Shown here: positions 42,226 to 51,114 of the stretch, one piece after another | Numbering within the stretch: the first letter of the stretch is position 1 | Layout of the letters: each line of letters opens with the position of its first letter | Assembly: GCA_964621905.1 (NCBI GenBank) | Contig: CAZUNG010000010.1 | Location: 43,570-107,569 of the forward strand | Direction of reading: 5' to 3' | Length of the DNA: 64,000 nucleotides | From: Ruminococcus_G sp964621905 | GTDB lineage: Bacteria > Bacillota > Clostridia > Lachnospirales > Lachnospiraceae | The notes under the pieces: model-generated | The model's database searches: none | Told to the model about the DNA's origin: nothing | Seen by the model: the letters and a program-made list of their open reading frames with translations, nothing else | Program-made: the position numbers and the translations under genes

Positions 42226-42846
42226 ATGGCAAACGTATCTGTTTATAATATGGAAGGCAATGAAGTTGGCACAATGGAGCTCAATGATGCAGTGTTCGGT
42301 GTTAATGTGAATGAACACCTCGTGCATATGGCTGTTGTACGCCAGCTTGCAAACAATCGTCAGGGAACACAGAAGGCAAAAACACGCTCTGAAGTCAGAG
42401 GCGGTGGCAGAAAGCCATGGAGACAGAAAGGCACCGGTCATGCAAGACAGGGTTCAACAAGAGCTCCGCAGTGGACAGGCGGCGGTGTTGTATTTGCACC
42501 GACTCCAAGAGAGTATTCTTTCAAGATGAATAAAAAGGAAAGAAGACTGGCTCTGAAGTCTGCACTTACATCTCGTGTGCAGGAAAACAAACTGATTGTA
42601 CTGGATGATCTGAAACTGGATGCAATCAAAACAAAAGAAATGAAAAAGGTGCTGGATAACCTGAAAGTAAACAAGGCATTAGTTGTATTAAATGGAGAAG
42701 ACAAAAATGTTGTTCTGTCCGCAAGAAATATCCCGGATGTGATGACAGCTTCTACAAACACGATTAATGTTTACGATATCTTAAAATACAACACAGTGAT
42801 CGTAACGAAAGCTGCAGTTGCTTCAATTGAGGAGGTGTACGCATAA
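42226..42846 (+). CDS. rplD: 50S ribosomal protein L4
   Basis: A 206-residue L4 with the exit-tunnel loop TRSEVRGGGRKPWRQKGTGHARQ. In other bacteria L4 represses the S10 operon at its leader. The start at 42226 is fixed by AAGGAGG. The last codon overlaps the rplW start (TAATG). Confidence 0.98.
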   Translation: MANVSVYNMEGNEVGTMELNDAVFGVNVNEHLVHMAVVRQLANNRQGTQKAKTRSEVRGGGRKPWRQKGTGHARQGSTRAPQWTGGGVVFAPTPREYSFKMNKKERRLALKSALTSRVQENKLIVLDDLKLDAIKTKEMKKVLDNLKVNKALVVLNGEDKNVVLSARNIPDVMTASTNTINVYDILKYNTVIVTKAAVASIEEVYA

Positions 42847-43145
42847 TGGCTAACGTTCAATATTATGATGTAATCCTTAAACCGGTCGTAACAGAAAAAA
42901 GTATGAATGCTATGGGAGAAAAGAAATATACATTTTTGGTTCACCCGGAAGCAAATAAAACGATGATCAAAGAAGCTGTAGAAAAAATGTTCGAAGGAAC
43001 AAAAGTAAAAAGTGTCAACACCATGAATCTGGACGGCAAGAAGAAACGCCGTGGAATGAAAGTGGGAAAAACCGCGAAATCTAAAAAAGCGATTGTAGCA
43101 CTGACAGCAGAGAGCAAAGATATTGAGATTTTTGAGGGGTTATAA
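42846..43145 (+). CDS. rplW: 50S ribosomal protein L23
   Basis: The 99-residue L23 (DVILKPVVTEKSM at the start) sits at the exit tunnel and is a docking site for trigger factor and SRP. It is translationally coupled to rplD. The next gene is 176 bases away, behind a structured gap. Confidence 0.97.
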   Translation: MANVQYYDVILKPVVTEKSMNAMGEKKYTFLVHPEANKTMIKEAVEKMFEGTKVKSVNTMNLDGKKKRRGMKVGKTAKSKKAIVALTAESKDIEIFEGL

Positions 43146-43321
43146 GACTTGGCGAAGCCGAGTCGCAGACGAAGGATAAGCCTTAGTCGAACCCCGCTCC
43201 CGAACCTTAGAGAACGCAGTGAGCGCGAACTTGGGGAGGGAACATACCTCTGTCAGACTAGATGACAGAGGAATTATACGCAGGTAAAGCGTGATGATAA
43301 ACATTGAAAGGAGAAACAACA
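43146..43321 (+). repeat. Intercistronic hairpin-rich stretch, gap 1 (rplW-rplB)
   Basis: This gap holds a local hairpin GACT-GGC-GAA-GCC-AGTC (43146-43164), a longer fold closed by CTCCC/GGGAG, and a perfect 8-bp stem CCTCTGTC/GACAGAGG (43248-43271). The GGCGAAGCC and GAACCTTAG fragments resemble the repeat copies found at 48680-48998 and 48007-48277. Confidence 0.55.
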
Positions 43322-44167
43322 ATGGGAATTAAGACATTTAACCCATATACCCCTTCCAGAAGACATATGACCGGTTCTGATTTCTCTGAAATCACAAAGA
43401 CAACACCGGAAAAATCTCTGGTAGTATCCCTGAAAAAAAATGCTGGTCGTAACAACCAGGGTAAAATCACTGTCAGACACCGCGGAGGTGGAAGCAGAAG
43501 AAAATACAGAATCATCGATTTCAAGAGAAGAAAAGATGATGTTGCAGCAAAAGTAATCGGTATCGAATACGATCCGAACAGAACAGCAAATATTGCACTG
43601 ATCTGCTACGAGGATGGAGAAAAAGCATACATCCTGGCTCCGGAAGGACTCAAGGTCGGCATGAAAATCATGAATGGACCTAACGCAGAAGTAAGACCAG
43701 GCAATTGCTTGCCTCTTTTTGATATTCCTGTTGGTACTATGGTACACAACATTGAATTATATCCTGGCAAGGGTGGACAGTTAGTTCGTTCCGCTGGAAA
43801 CGGCGCTCAGTTAATGGCTAAAGAAGGTAAATACGCTACCTTGAGATTACCATCTGGTGAGATGAGAATGGTTCCGATTGTCTGCAGAGCATCGATCGGT
43901 GTTGTTGGAAACGGTGATCATAACCTGATCAACATCGGTAAAGCAGGACGTAAACGTAACATGGGAATCCGTCCTACCGTCCGCGGTTCTGTTATGAACC
44001 CGAATGACCATCCGCATGGTGGTGGTGAAGGTAAGACAGGTATCGGCCGTCCGGGTCCGTGCACTCCATGGGGTAAACCTGCTCTTGGTCTGAAGACGAG
44101 AAAGAAACATAAACAGTCAAACAAATATATTGTAAGAAGAAGAGATGGTAAAGCATTAGCTAAATAA
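43322..44167 (+). CDS. rplB: 50S ribosomal protein L2
   Basis: A 281-residue L2 (GIKTFNPYTPSRR at the start, MNPNDHPHGGGEGK in the conserved C-terminal part containing the peptidyl-transferase-proximal His). ATG 43322 follows AAAGGAG. Confidence 0.98.
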   Translation: MGIKTFNPYTPSRRHMTGSDFSEITKTTPEKSLVVSLKKNAGRNNQGKITVRHRGGGSRRKYRIIDFKRRKDDVAAKVIGIEYDPNRTANIALICYEDGEKAYILAPEGLKVGMKIMNGPNAEVRPGNCLPLFDIPVGTMVHNIELYPGKGGQLVRSAGNGAQLMAKEGKYATLRLPSGEMRMVPIVCRASIGVVGNGDHNLINIGKAGRKRNMGIRPTVRGSVMNPNDHPHGGGEGKTGIGRPGPCTPWGKPALGLKTRKKHKQSNKYIVRRRDGKALAK

Positions 44168-44180
44168 GGAGGGAAAACGA

Positions 44181-44462
44181 ATGGCTCGTTCACTGAAAAA
44201 AGGACCTTTTGCAGATAAAAGCCTGCTCAAAGCAGTAGAAGCTCTGAATGCATCAGGCAATAAAACAGTTATTAAAACCTGGTCACGTCGTTCCACAATC
44301 TTCCCGCAGTTCGTTGGGCATACAATTGCAGTCCATGATGGAAGAAAACATGTGCCGGTATATGTTACAGAAGATATGGTTGGACACAAACTCGGAGAGT
44401 TCGTAGCAACCAGAACTTACAGAGGACATGGCAAAGACGAAAAGAGATCAGGAGTTCGTTAA
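44181..44462 (+). CDS. rpsS: 30S ribosomal protein S19
   Basis: A 93-residue S19 (ARSLKKGPF at the start, FVGHTIAVHDGRKHVPVYVTEDMVGHKLGEF) of the 30S head. It follows rplB by 13 bases. Confidence 0.98.
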   Translation: MARSLKKGPFADKSLLKAVEALNASGNKTVIKTWSRRSTIFPQFVGHTIAVHDGRKHVPVYVTEDMVGHKLGEFVATRTYRGHGKDEKRSGVR

Positions 44463-44492
44463 TCGTTAGGATATTGAAAGGAGGCTTTTCTC

Positions 44493-44879
44493 GTGGCAAA
44501 AGGACACAGAAGTCAAATTAAGAGAGCAAGAAATGAAAATAAAGACACAAGACCATCTGCGAAATTATCCTACGCAAGAATGTCCGTACAGAAAGCATGT
44601 TATGTACTGGATGTAATCCGCGGCAAGGATGTGAAAACAGCACTTGGTATCTTGACATACAATCCTAGATACGCTTCCAGCGTTATCAAGAAACTGTTAG
44701 AATCCGCAATCGCAAATGCAGAGAACAACAATGGCATGAGTGCTGACAACCTTTACATCGCTGAGTGTTATGCAAATAAAGCACCGACGATGAAGAGAAT
44801 TAAACCGAGAGCACAGGGCAGAGCATATCGGATCGAAAAAAGAACGAGTCATATCTCTGTCGTGTTGGATGAAAGATAA
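44493..44879 (+). CDS. rplV: 50S ribosomal protein L22
   Basis: A 128-residue L22 with GTG start at 44493 after AAAGGAGG. The conserved stretch includes RMSVQKACYVLDVIRGKDV and the exit-tunnel hairpin IKPRAQGRAYRIEKRTSHI. Confidence 0.97.
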   Translation: MAKGHRSQIKRARNENKDTRPSAKLSYARMSVQKACYVLDVIRGKDVKTALGILTYNPRYASSVIKKLLESAIANAENNNGMSADNLYIAECYANKAPTMKRIKPRAQGRAYRIEKRTSHISVVLDER

Positions 44880-44890
44880 GGAGGGCAATC

Positions 44891-45550
44891 ATGGGACAGA
44901 AAGTTAACCCACATGGACTTAGAGTCGGAGTTATCAAAGACTGGGATTCCAGATGGTATGCAGAAAGCGATTTTGCAGATTACTTAGTGGAAGACTATAA
45001 TATCAGAACATTTCTGAAGAAAAAACTGTACAGCGCTGGTGTTTCCAGAATTGAAATTGAAAGAGCATCAGAAGTTGTCAAAGTTATCATTTATACTGCA
45101 AAACCGGGTATCGTGATCGGTAAAGGCGGTTCTGAGATTGAAAAAGTCAAAGCAGAACTTCAGAAACAGGTGACTGGAAAGAAGCTGATCGTTGATATCA
45201 AAGAAGTAAAAAGACCGGATAAAGATGCACAGCTTGTTGCTGAAAATATCGCATTACAGCTGGAAAACCGTATTTCATTCAGGCGTGCAATGAAATCAAC
45301 CATGTCCAGAACAATGAAAGCCGGAGCTAAAGGAATCAAAACATCAGTGTCAGGACGTCTTGGTGGAGCAGATATGGCTCGTACAGAGTTCTACAGCGAG
45401 GGAAATATCCCGCTTCAGACTTTGAGAGCAGATATCGACTATGGTTTCGCTGAAGCAGATACCACATACGGCAAAGTTGGCGTAAAAGCGTGGATCTACA
45501 ATGGCGAAGTACTTCCAACCAAAGGAGCTAAGGAAGGGAGCGATAAATAA
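44891..45550 (+). CDS. rpsC: 30S ribosomal protein S3
   Basis: A 219-residue S3 (GQKVNPHGLRVGVIKDWDS at the start, KH domain GKGGSEIEKVKAEL). It lines the mRNA entry channel. It starts 11 bases after rplV and lies 2 bases before rplP. Confidence 0.98.
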   Translation: MGQKVNPHGLRVGVIKDWDSRWYAESDFADYLVEDYNIRTFLKKKLYSAGVSRIEIERASEVVKVIIYTAKPGIVIGKGGSEIEKVKAELQKQVTGKKLIVDIKEVKRPDKDAQLVAENIALQLENRISFRRAMKSTMSRTMKAGAKGIKTSVSGRLGGADMARTEFYSEGNIPLQTLRADIDYGFAEADTTYGKVGVKAWIYNGEVLPTKGAKEGSDK

Positions 45551-45552
45551 TT

Positions 45553-45990
45553 ATGTTAATGCCAAAGAGAGTAAAACGTCGTAAACAATTCCGCGGATCC
45601 ATGAAAGGAAAAGCATTAAGAGGAAATAAAATCAACTATGGTGAGTACGGTATTATTGCAACCGAGCCATGTTGGATTAAATCGAACCAGATTGAGGCAG
45701 CCCGTGTTGCGATGACCCGTTATATCAAACGTGGTGGTAAAGTCTGGATTAAGATTTTCCCAGACAAACCAGTAACAGCGAAACCAGCAGAAACACGTAT
45801 GGGTTCCGGTAAAGGTGCCCTGGAATACTGGGTAGCAGTTGTAAAACCAGGCCGCGTAATGTTTGAAATCGCAGGGGTTCCGGAAGAGACTGCCCGCGAA
45901 GCGTTGCGTCTTGCTATGCATAAGTTACCATGTAAATGTAAAATCGTTTCTCGTGCAGACTTAGAAGGCGGTGATAACAGTGAAAATTAA
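45553..45990 (+). CDS. rplP: 50S ribosomal protein L16
   Basis: A 145-residue L16 (LMPKRVKRRKQFRG at the start, then GSGKGALEYWVAVVKPGRVMFE). It stabilises tRNA at the A site. GGGAGC lies upstream. It overlaps rpmC by 11 bases. Confidence 0.98.
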   Translation: MLMPKRVKRRKQFRGSMKGKALRGNKINYGEYGIIATEPCWIKSNQIEAARVAMTRYIKRGGKVWIKIFPDKPVTAKPAETRMGSGKGALEYWVAVVKPGRVMFEIAGVPEETAREALRLAMHKLPCKCKIVSRADLEGGDNSEN

Positions 45991-46189
45991 AAATTATGTA
46001 GAAGATTTAAAGACAAAATCAGCTGCAGAATTACAGGAAGAATTAGTAGCTGCTAAAAAGGAACTCTTTAATTTGAGATTTCAGAATGCAACCAATCAAT
46101 TGGACAATACAAGCAGAATCAAAGAGGTTCGTAAAAATATTGCCAGAATCCAGACCGTGATTGCTCAAAAGGCAAATGCAGCACAGTAG
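45980..46189 (+). CDS. rpmC: 50S ribosomal protein L29
   Basis: A 69-residue L29 (KIKNYVEDLKTKSAAELQEEL, then LFNLRFQNATNQLDNTSRIKEVRK). The likely start is GTG 45980, which matches the family length. GTG 45971 would add three residues. Confidence 0.95.
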   Translation: MKIKNYVEDLKTKSAAELQEELVAAKKELFNLRFQNATNQLDNTSRIKEVRKNIARIQTVIAQKANAAQ

Positions 46190-46288
46190 GCAGATAACAC
46201 TTAGCGAGGTTTTTTCGAGCTTGGTATTATCGCCGTTCTTGGAACGAAGCGAGAAGAACTTCCGGCAATGAAAGGAGTATATTAGATC
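46190..46288 (+). repeat. Intercistronic palindromic repeat, gap 2 (rpmC-rpsQ)
   Basis: A 29-base palindrome (46198-46226, arms CACTTAGCGAGG and CGAGCTTGG, closed by GATAA/TTATC) is the inverted orientation of the three copies at 48805-48927. A second hairpin follows (GTTCTT 46235-46240 with AAGAAC 46254-46259), also present in gaps 3 and 4. Confidence 0.75.
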
Positions 46289-46543
46289 GTGGAAAGAAAT
46301 CTTAGAAAAACACGTGTTGGTAAAGTAGTCAGCAACAAAATGGATAAAACCGTTGTTGTAGCTATTGAAGACCATGTAAAACATCCGCTTTACAAAAAGA
46401 TCGTAAAGAGAACTTATAAATTAAAAGCTCATGATGAGAATAATGAGTGTAATATCGGCGATACAGTAAAGGTTATGGAGACCAGACCGTTATCCAAAGA
46501 TAAAAGATGGAGATTGGTTGAGGTCGTAGAAAAAGTTAAATAG
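46289..46543 (+). CDS. rpsQ: 30S ribosomal protein S17
   Basis: An 84-residue S17 (RNLRKTRVGKVVSNKMDKTVVVAIEDHVKHPLY within the OB fold). The start is GTG 46289 behind AAAGGAG. Confidence 0.97.
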   Translation: MERNLRKTRVGKVVSNKMDKTVVVAIEDHVKHPLYKKIVKRTYKLKAHDENNECNIGDTVKVMETRPLSKDKRWRLVEVVEKVK

Positions 46544-46555
46544 GAGGATACCAGC

Positions 46556-46924
46556 ATGATTCAACAGGAGAGTAGACTTAGAGTCGCTGACAACACTGGT
46601 GCAAAAGAAATTCTGTGTATCCGTGTTCTGGGCGGTTCTACAAGAAGATATGCAAACATCGGTGATATCATCGTTGCTACTGTTAAAGATGCAACACCAG
46701 GCGGAGTTGTAAAAAAAGGCGATGTTGTAAAAGCTGTAGTTGTTCGTACTGTAAAAGGCGCACGTCGTAAAGACGGTTCTTATATTAAATTCGATGAGAA
46801 CGCTGCTGTTATTATTAAAGATGATAAGACACCAAGAGGAACGCGTATCTTTGGGCCAGTAGCGAGAGAGCTTCGTGAAAAACAGTTTATGAAAATTGTA
46901 TCCCTGGCTCCGGAAGTATTATAA
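46556..46924 (+). CDS. rplN: 50S ribosomal protein L14
   Basis: A 122-residue L14 (MIQQESRLRVADNTGAKEI at the start, GPVARELREKQFMKIVSLAPEVL at the end), contacting the 30S subunit and silencing factors. AGGAGG precedes the ATG. Confidence 0.98.
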   Translation: MIQQESRLRVADNTGAKEILCIRVLGGSTRRYANIGDIIVATVKDATPGGVVKKGDVVKAVVVRTVKGARRKDGSYIKFDENAAVIIKDDKTPRGTRIFGPVARELREKQFMKIVSLAPEVL

Positions 46925-46934
46925 GGAGGTACCT

Positions 46935-47240
46935 ATGTCAGCGTTAAAAATTAAAAAAGGTGATACCGTAAAGGTGATTGCCGGTAAAGATAAAGATAAA
47001 GAAGGTAAAGTACTTGCTGTTAAAGACGGAAGAATCATTGTTGAAGGTGTAAACATGATTGTAAAACATGAAAAACCTTCTATGGCAAATCAGCAGGGCG
47101 GTATTGTGAATAAAGAAGCTCCGATTGATATTTCCAACGTGATGTATGTTCATAAGGGAACCGCGACAAGAGTTGGTTTCAAAGTGGAAGACGGAAAGAA
47201 AGTACGTATTGCAAAATCAACAGGCGAAGTAATCGATTAA
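46935..47240 (+). CDS. rplX: 50S ribosomal protein L24
   Basis: A 101-residue L24 with a KOW motif (KKGDTVKVIAGKDKDKEGKV). It initiates 50S assembly. The start at 46935 is set by AAGGAGG, 10 bases after rplN. Confidence 0.98.
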   Translation: MSALKIKKGDTVKVIAGKDKDKEGKVLAVKDGRIIVEGVNMIVKHEKPSMANQQGGIVNKEAPIDISNVMYVHKGTATRVGFKVEDGKKVRIAKSTGEVID

Positions 47241-47262
47241 TTAAGAGAGGAGGCTCCATAAA

Positions 47263-47802
47263 GTGAGTAGATTAAGAGAGACTTACAAAAATGAGATCGT
47301 AGATGCTATGGTCAAAAAGTTTGGATATAAAAACGTCATGGAAGTGCCAAAACTCGAGAAAATCGTGATTAACATGGGTGTTGGTGAAGCCAAAGACAAC
47401 GCAAAGCTGCTGGATGCAGCTGTCAGCGATTTGGAATTAATTGCAGGACAGAAAGCTGTGCTTACAAGAGCAAAAAACTCCATTGCTAACTTTAAACTCA
47501 GAGAAGGTATGGCAATCGGATGTAAAGTAACACTGAGAGGCGAAAAAATGTATGAGTTCGCTGATCGTCTGATTAACCTTGCTCTTCCTCGTGTACGTGA
47601 CTTCCGCGGTGTTAACCCGAATGCATTTGACGGAAGAGGAAATTATGCGCTTGGTATTAAAGAGCAGTTGATTTTCCCAGAAATCGAATATGATAAAGTC
47701 GACAAAGTAAGAGGTATGGACGTAATCTTTGTAACCACTGCTAAAACCGACGAAGAAGCTCGTGAATTATTGACACAGTTCAATATGCCGTTTGCAAAGT
47801 AA
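47263..47802 (+). CDS. rplE: 50S ribosomal protein L5
   Basis: A 179-residue L5, the 5S rRNA partner (MEVPKLEKIVINMGVGEA, then PRVRDFRGVNPNAFDGRGNY). The start is GTG 47263 with AGAGGAGG upstream. Confidence 0.98.
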   Translation: MSRLRETYKNEIVDAMVKKFGYKNVMEVPKLEKIVINMGVGEAKDNAKLLDAAVSDLELIAGQKAVLTRAKNSIANFKLREGMAIGCKVTLRGEKMYEFADRLINLALPRVRDFRGVNPNAFDGRGNYALGIKEQLIFPEIEYDKVDKVRGMDVIFVTTAKTDEEARELLTQFNMPFAK

Positions 47803-47820
47803 TATTAGGAGGGAAAATTC

Positions 47821-48006
47821 ATGGCTAAGACAGCAATGAAAATAAAACAGCAGCGTAAACCTAAATTCTCCACAAGAGAATACAATCGCTGCAGAATCTG
47901 TGGTCGTCCACATGCATACCTGAGAAAATACGGAATCTGCAGAATCTGCTTCCGTGAACTGGCATACAAAGGTCAGATCCCAGGAGTGAAAAAAGCCAGC
48001 TGGTAG
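47821..48006 (+). CDS. rpsN: 30S ribosomal protein S14, zinc (type Z) form
   Basis: The 61-residue short S14 has four zinc-binding cysteines in CRICGRPHAYLRKYGICRICF. The type Z form is usual in Firmicutes and replaces the longer zinc-free one. AGGAGG precedes the ATG. Confidence 0.97.
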   Translation: MAKTAMKIKQQRKPKFSTREYNRCRICGRPHAYLRKYGICRICFRELAYKGQIPGVKKASW

Positions 48007-48277
48007 CATTGAACACTTAATAAGTGTGAGCATTAAGCGAAACACGAATTTAGTGCGAAAGCTGTTCTTCCGAGCACAGCGAGGAAGAACTTCGCATGCT
48101 GAGATACAGTCTTGCGAAATCCGTACCGAACCTTAACGAGGCGGAGCCGAAGGCGACAGCTGAGTTTAGTTGAGGGACGTATAGTGTCATCTCATGTATA
48201 GAGAGGCCGTACACCAACTTGGAATCAACCAATTAACCAAACACATGTAAAAGTCTAACAATAAGGAGGAAACTTAC
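48007..48277 (+). repeat. Intercistronic composite repeat, gap 3 (rpsN-rpsH)
   Basis: This 271-base gap holds a palindrome ACACTTA-A-TAAGTGT (48013-48027) ahead of a GAATTTAGTG segment. The strong hairpin GTTCTTCC (48064-48071) with GGAAGAAC (48083-48090) follows, and its 11-base loop GAGCACAGCGA is nearly the same as in gap 4. A second CGAACCTTA...GAGTTTAGTT unit lies at 48127-48172. No coding potential is convincing. Confidence 0.75.
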
Positions 48278-48679
48278 ATGACAATGAGCGATCCGATTGC
48301 AGATATGCTTACCAGAATTCGTAATGCCAACACTGCAAAACATGATACTGTTGACATTCCGGCATCTAAAATGAAAATTGCAATTGCTGACATCTTGTTA
48401 AAAGAAGGTTATATTTTAAAGTATGACCTGATTGAAGACGGCAGTTTCAAAACAATCCGTGTGACATTAAAATACGGTGCAGATAAAAATGAAAAGATCA
48501 TCACAGGCCTTAAGAGAATCTCAAAACCGGGTCTGCGTGTCTATGCAAATAAAGAAGAGCTGCCGAAGGTTCTGGGCGGTCTTGGAATCGCAATCCTGTC
48601 TACAAATCAGGGTGTGATCACAGACAAAGAAGCCAGAAAACTTCAGGTAGGCGGAGAAGTTTTAGCATTTGTATGGTAG
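48278..48679 (+). CDS. rpsH: 30S ribosomal protein S8
   Basis: A 133-residue S8 (MSDPIADMLTRIRNANTAKHDTV at the start, GGLGIAILSTNQGVITDKEARK near the end). In other bacteria it represses the spc operon. AGGAGG precedes ATG 48278. ATG 48284 is a possible alternative. Confidence 0.98.
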   Translation: MTMSDPIADMLTRIRNANTAKHDTVDIPASKMKIAIADILLKEGYILKYDLIEDGSFKTIRVTLKYGADKNEKIITGLKRISKPGLRVYANKEELPKVLGGLGIAILSTNQGVITDKEARKLQVGGEVLAFVW

Positions 48680-48998
48680 GAACTGAGCACTTAATGAGCA
48701 TGAGCCGTAGACGAAGTGGGAATTTAGTGTGAAGGCCGTTCTTCCCAGCACAGCGGGAAAGAACTTTGTATGCCAACGTAGTGAGATGCAAGGGAACATC
48801 CTGTCACTGAGCTCGGGAATACCTCGCCAAGTGCAGACAGGAAACACCATCGTCACTAAGTTCGGCGAAGCCTCACTAAGTGTCGAGGTGTGCGTTCGCA
48901 CTAAGCTCGGAAATACCTTGCTAAGTGCTCACAGCAACTGAAAACAGAAGGGAACAAAACGAGTCCTTTCCGAAAATTTAAGTTAGGAGGAAAATGGT
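48680..48998 (+). repeat. Intercistronic repeat array, gap 4 (rpsH-rplF)
   Basis: The 319-base gap begins with a long CACTTAAT...AATTTAGTG unit (48689-48729) and the GTTCTTCCC/GGGAAAGAAC hairpin (48738-48764). Three 29-base palindromes follow at 48805-48833, 48854-48882 and 48899-48927, each beginning CACTRAG and ending AAGTG. They are imperfect copies of each other and the reverse complement of the gap 2 unit. Spacers are only 20 and 16 bases, so it is not a CRISPR array. Confidence 0.85.
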
Positions 48999-49538
48999 AT
49001 GTCACGTATTGGAAGACTGCCTGTAGTTGTTCCGTCAGGTGTGGAAATTAAGATCACTGAGAACAACGAAGTAACCGTAAAAGGTCCGAAAGGAACACTT
49101 GAAAAAGCGCTTCCACAGGAAATGGATATTAAGATGGAAGAGGGTCATATTGTCGTAACCAGACCAAATGACCTGAAAAAGATGAAATCTCTGCATGGTT
49201 TAACCAGAACTCTGGTACAGAACATGGTAACAGGTGTAACAGATGGTTATGAAAAAGTTCTGGAAGTAAACGGTGTAGGATATAAAGTGGCAAAACAGGG
49301 CAAAAAGTTAGTATTATCCCTTGGTTATTCACATCCGGTTGAGATGGAAGATCCGGAAGGATTAGAATCTGTTGTTGATGGCAACAAAATTACTGTTAAA
49401 GGTATTGACAAAGAGAGAGTTGGCCAGTACGCAGCTGAAATCAGAGATAAGAGAAGACCTGAGCCGTATAAGGGCAAGGGTATCAAGTATGCTGATGAAG
49501 TGATCAGACGTAAAGTTGGTAAGACCGGTAAAAAATAA
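48999..49538 (+). CDS. rplF: 50S ribosomal protein L6
   Basis: A 179-residue L6 (SRIGRLPVVVPSGVEI at the start, RRPEPYKGKGIKYADEVIRRKVGK at the end). AGGAGG precedes the ATG. It follows the repeat array. Confidence 0.98.
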   Translation: MSRIGRLPVVVPSGVEIKITENNEVTVKGPKGTLEKALPQEMDIKMEEGHIVVTRPNDLKKMKSLHGLTRTLVQNMVTGVTDGYEKVLEVNGVGYKVAKQGKKLVLSLGYSHPVEMEDPEGLESVVDGNKITVKGIDKERVGQYAAEIRDKRRPEPYKGKGIKYADEVIRRKVGKTGKK

Positions 49539-49555
49539 TTAAGGAGAGTGTGAAA

Positions 49556-49924
49556 ATGATTAGTAAAGTATCAAGAGCGAAAGTTCGTCAGAAAAAGCAT
49601 AGAAGATTACGTAATCATCTCGTTGGTACAGCGGCTAGACCGCGCCTGGCTGTGTTCAGAAGCAATAATCATATGTATGCACAGATTATTGATGATACAG
49701 TTGGAAACACGCTGGTTTCAGCTTCTACTCTTCAGAAAGATGTAAAAGCAGAACTGGAGAAGACCAACGATGTTGCAGCAGCAGCATATTTAGGAACTGT
49801 TATCGGTAAAAAAGCAGTTGAGAAAGGGATTACAGAAGTGATCTTTGACAGAGGCGGCTTTATTTACCAGGGCAAAATCAAAGCATTAGCCGATGCAGCC
49901 AGAGAAGCAGGACTTCAATTCTAA
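49556..49924 (+). CDS. rplR: 50S ribosomal protein L18
   Basis: A 122-residue L18 of the 5S complex (RRLRNHLVGTAARPRLAVFRSNNHMYAQ). ATG 49556 lies 8 bases after AAGGAG. A GTG at 49550 is less suitable. Confidence 0.97.
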   Translation: MISKVSRAKVRQKKHRRLRNHLVGTAARPRLAVFRSNNHMYAQIIDDTVGNTLVSASTLQKDVKAELEKTNDVAAAAYLGTVIGKKAVEKGITEVIFDRGGFIYQGKIKALADAAREAGLQF

Positions 49925-49943
49925 AAAGGGAGGAAAAGAACGC

Positions 49944-50453
49944 ATGAAGCATAGTATTATTGATGCTAGCCAGCTTGAGTTAGAAGAAAAAGTAGTATCA
50001 ATCAAACGTGTAACTAAGGTTGTCAAAGGTGGTCGTAACTTCCGTTTTACTGCTTTAGTAGTTGTCGGCGATGGCAATGGACATGTTGGTGCCGGATTGG
50101 GAAAAGCAACAGAAATTCCGGAAGCAATCCGTAAAGGTAAGGAAGATGCAATGAAAAAGCTGATTACTGTTGCCAGAGATGACAATGACAGTATCACACA
50201 TGATTTTATTGGTAAATTCGGAAGCGCTGAGGTATTATTAAAGAGAGCTCCTGATGGTACTGGTGTTATCGCAGGCGGTCCTGCACGTGCAGTGATCGAG
50301 CTTGCGGGTATCAAAAACATTCGTACCAAGTCTTTGGGTTCTAATAACAAGCAAAACGTAGTACTTGCTACGATCGAAGGGTTAAGACAGTTAAAGACTC
50401 CGGAAGAAGTGGCAAAACTTCGCGGTAAATCCGTTGAAGAGATCTTTGCTTAA
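49944..50453 (+). CDS. rpsE: 30S ribosomal protein S5
   Basis: A 169-residue S5 (double-stranded-RNA-binding-like fold, VVKGGRNFRFTALVVVGDGNGHVG). ATG 49944 follows GGGAGG. It influences decoding accuracy. Confidence 0.98.
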   Translation: MKHSIIDASQLELEEKVVSIKRVTKVVKGGRNFRFTALVVVGDGNGHVGAGLGKATEIPEAIRKGKEDAMKKLITVARDDNDSITHDFIGKFGSAEVLLKRAPDGTGVIAGGPARAVIELAGIKNIRTKSLGSNNKQNVVLATIEGLRQLKTPEEVAKLRGKSVEEIFA

Positions 50454-50467
50454 GGAGGAACGGAGAA

Positions 50468-50650
50468 ATGGCAGAAAAATTAAAAATCACATTAGTTAAA
50501 TCTACGATCGGTGCAATTCCGAAACACAGAAAAACAGTAGAAGCATTAGGCCTTAATAAGCTCAACAAAACAGTTGAGATGCCAGACAACGGCGCAGTGC
50601 GCGGTATGGTAAAACAGGTTGCTCATCTGGTGAAAGTAGAAGAAGTTTAA
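50468..50650 (+). CDS. rpmD: 50S ribosomal protein L30
   Basis: A 60-residue L30 (KITLVKSTIGAIPKHRKTVEALGL, a single ferredoxin-like fold), present between rpsE and rplO as usual. Confidence 0.97.
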   Translation: MAEKLKITLVKSTIGAIPKHRKTVEALGLNKLNKTVEMPDNGAVRGMVKQVAHLVKVEEV

Positions 50651-50673
50651 TTTAGAGAAAAGGAGGTACCACA

Positions 50674-51114
50674 ATGGATTTATCAAATTTAAAACCTGCA
50701 GACGGTTCCAGACAAAGTGATAATTTCCGTAGAGGCCGCGGACATGGTTCGGGAAACGGTAAAACAGCCGGCAAAGGTCATAAAGGACAGAAAGCCCGTT
50801 CAGGAGCTCCAAGACCTGGGTTCGAAGGTGGACAGATGCCTTTATACAGACGTATTCCGAAAAGAGGTTTCACAAACAGAAACTCCAAGGATATCGTTGC
50901 AATCAATGTAAGTGTACTGGAAAGATTTGAGGATGGTGCTGATGTGACAGTGGAAACACTGCTGCAGTCAGGAGCGATCACCAATCCGAAAGATGGTGTT
51001 AAGATTCTGGGTTATGGTGAACTGACAAAGAAACTTAATGTTAAAGTTAACGCTTTTAGCGAAAGCGCAAAAACAAAAATTGAAGCCGCAGGTGGAACAG
51101 TAGAGGTGATTTAA
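50674..51114 (+). CDS. rplO: 50S ribosomal protein L15
   Basis: A 146-residue L15 with the Gly/Arg-rich N-terminus (RGRGHGSGNGKTAGKGHKGQ). Its stop TAA overlaps the secY ATG by one base (TAATG). Confidence 0.98.
   Translation: MDLSNLKPADGSRQSDNFRRGRGHGSGNGKTAGKGHKGQKARSGAPRPGFEGGQMPLYRRIPKRGFTNRNSKDIVAINVSVLERFEDGADVTVETLLQSGAITNPKDGVKILGYGELTKKLNVKVNAFSESAKTKIEAAGGTVEVI

Noticed and set aside
48805..48927. CRISPR-like array of 29-base repeats
   Set aside because: The repeats are imperfect palindromes, the spacers are only 20 and 16 bases, there are just three units, and no cas gene is in the window.
48729..48941. 70-residue ORF in the rpsH-rplF gap
   Set aside because: It lies wholly in the palindromic repeat array, and the reading frame is an accident of the repeat sequence.
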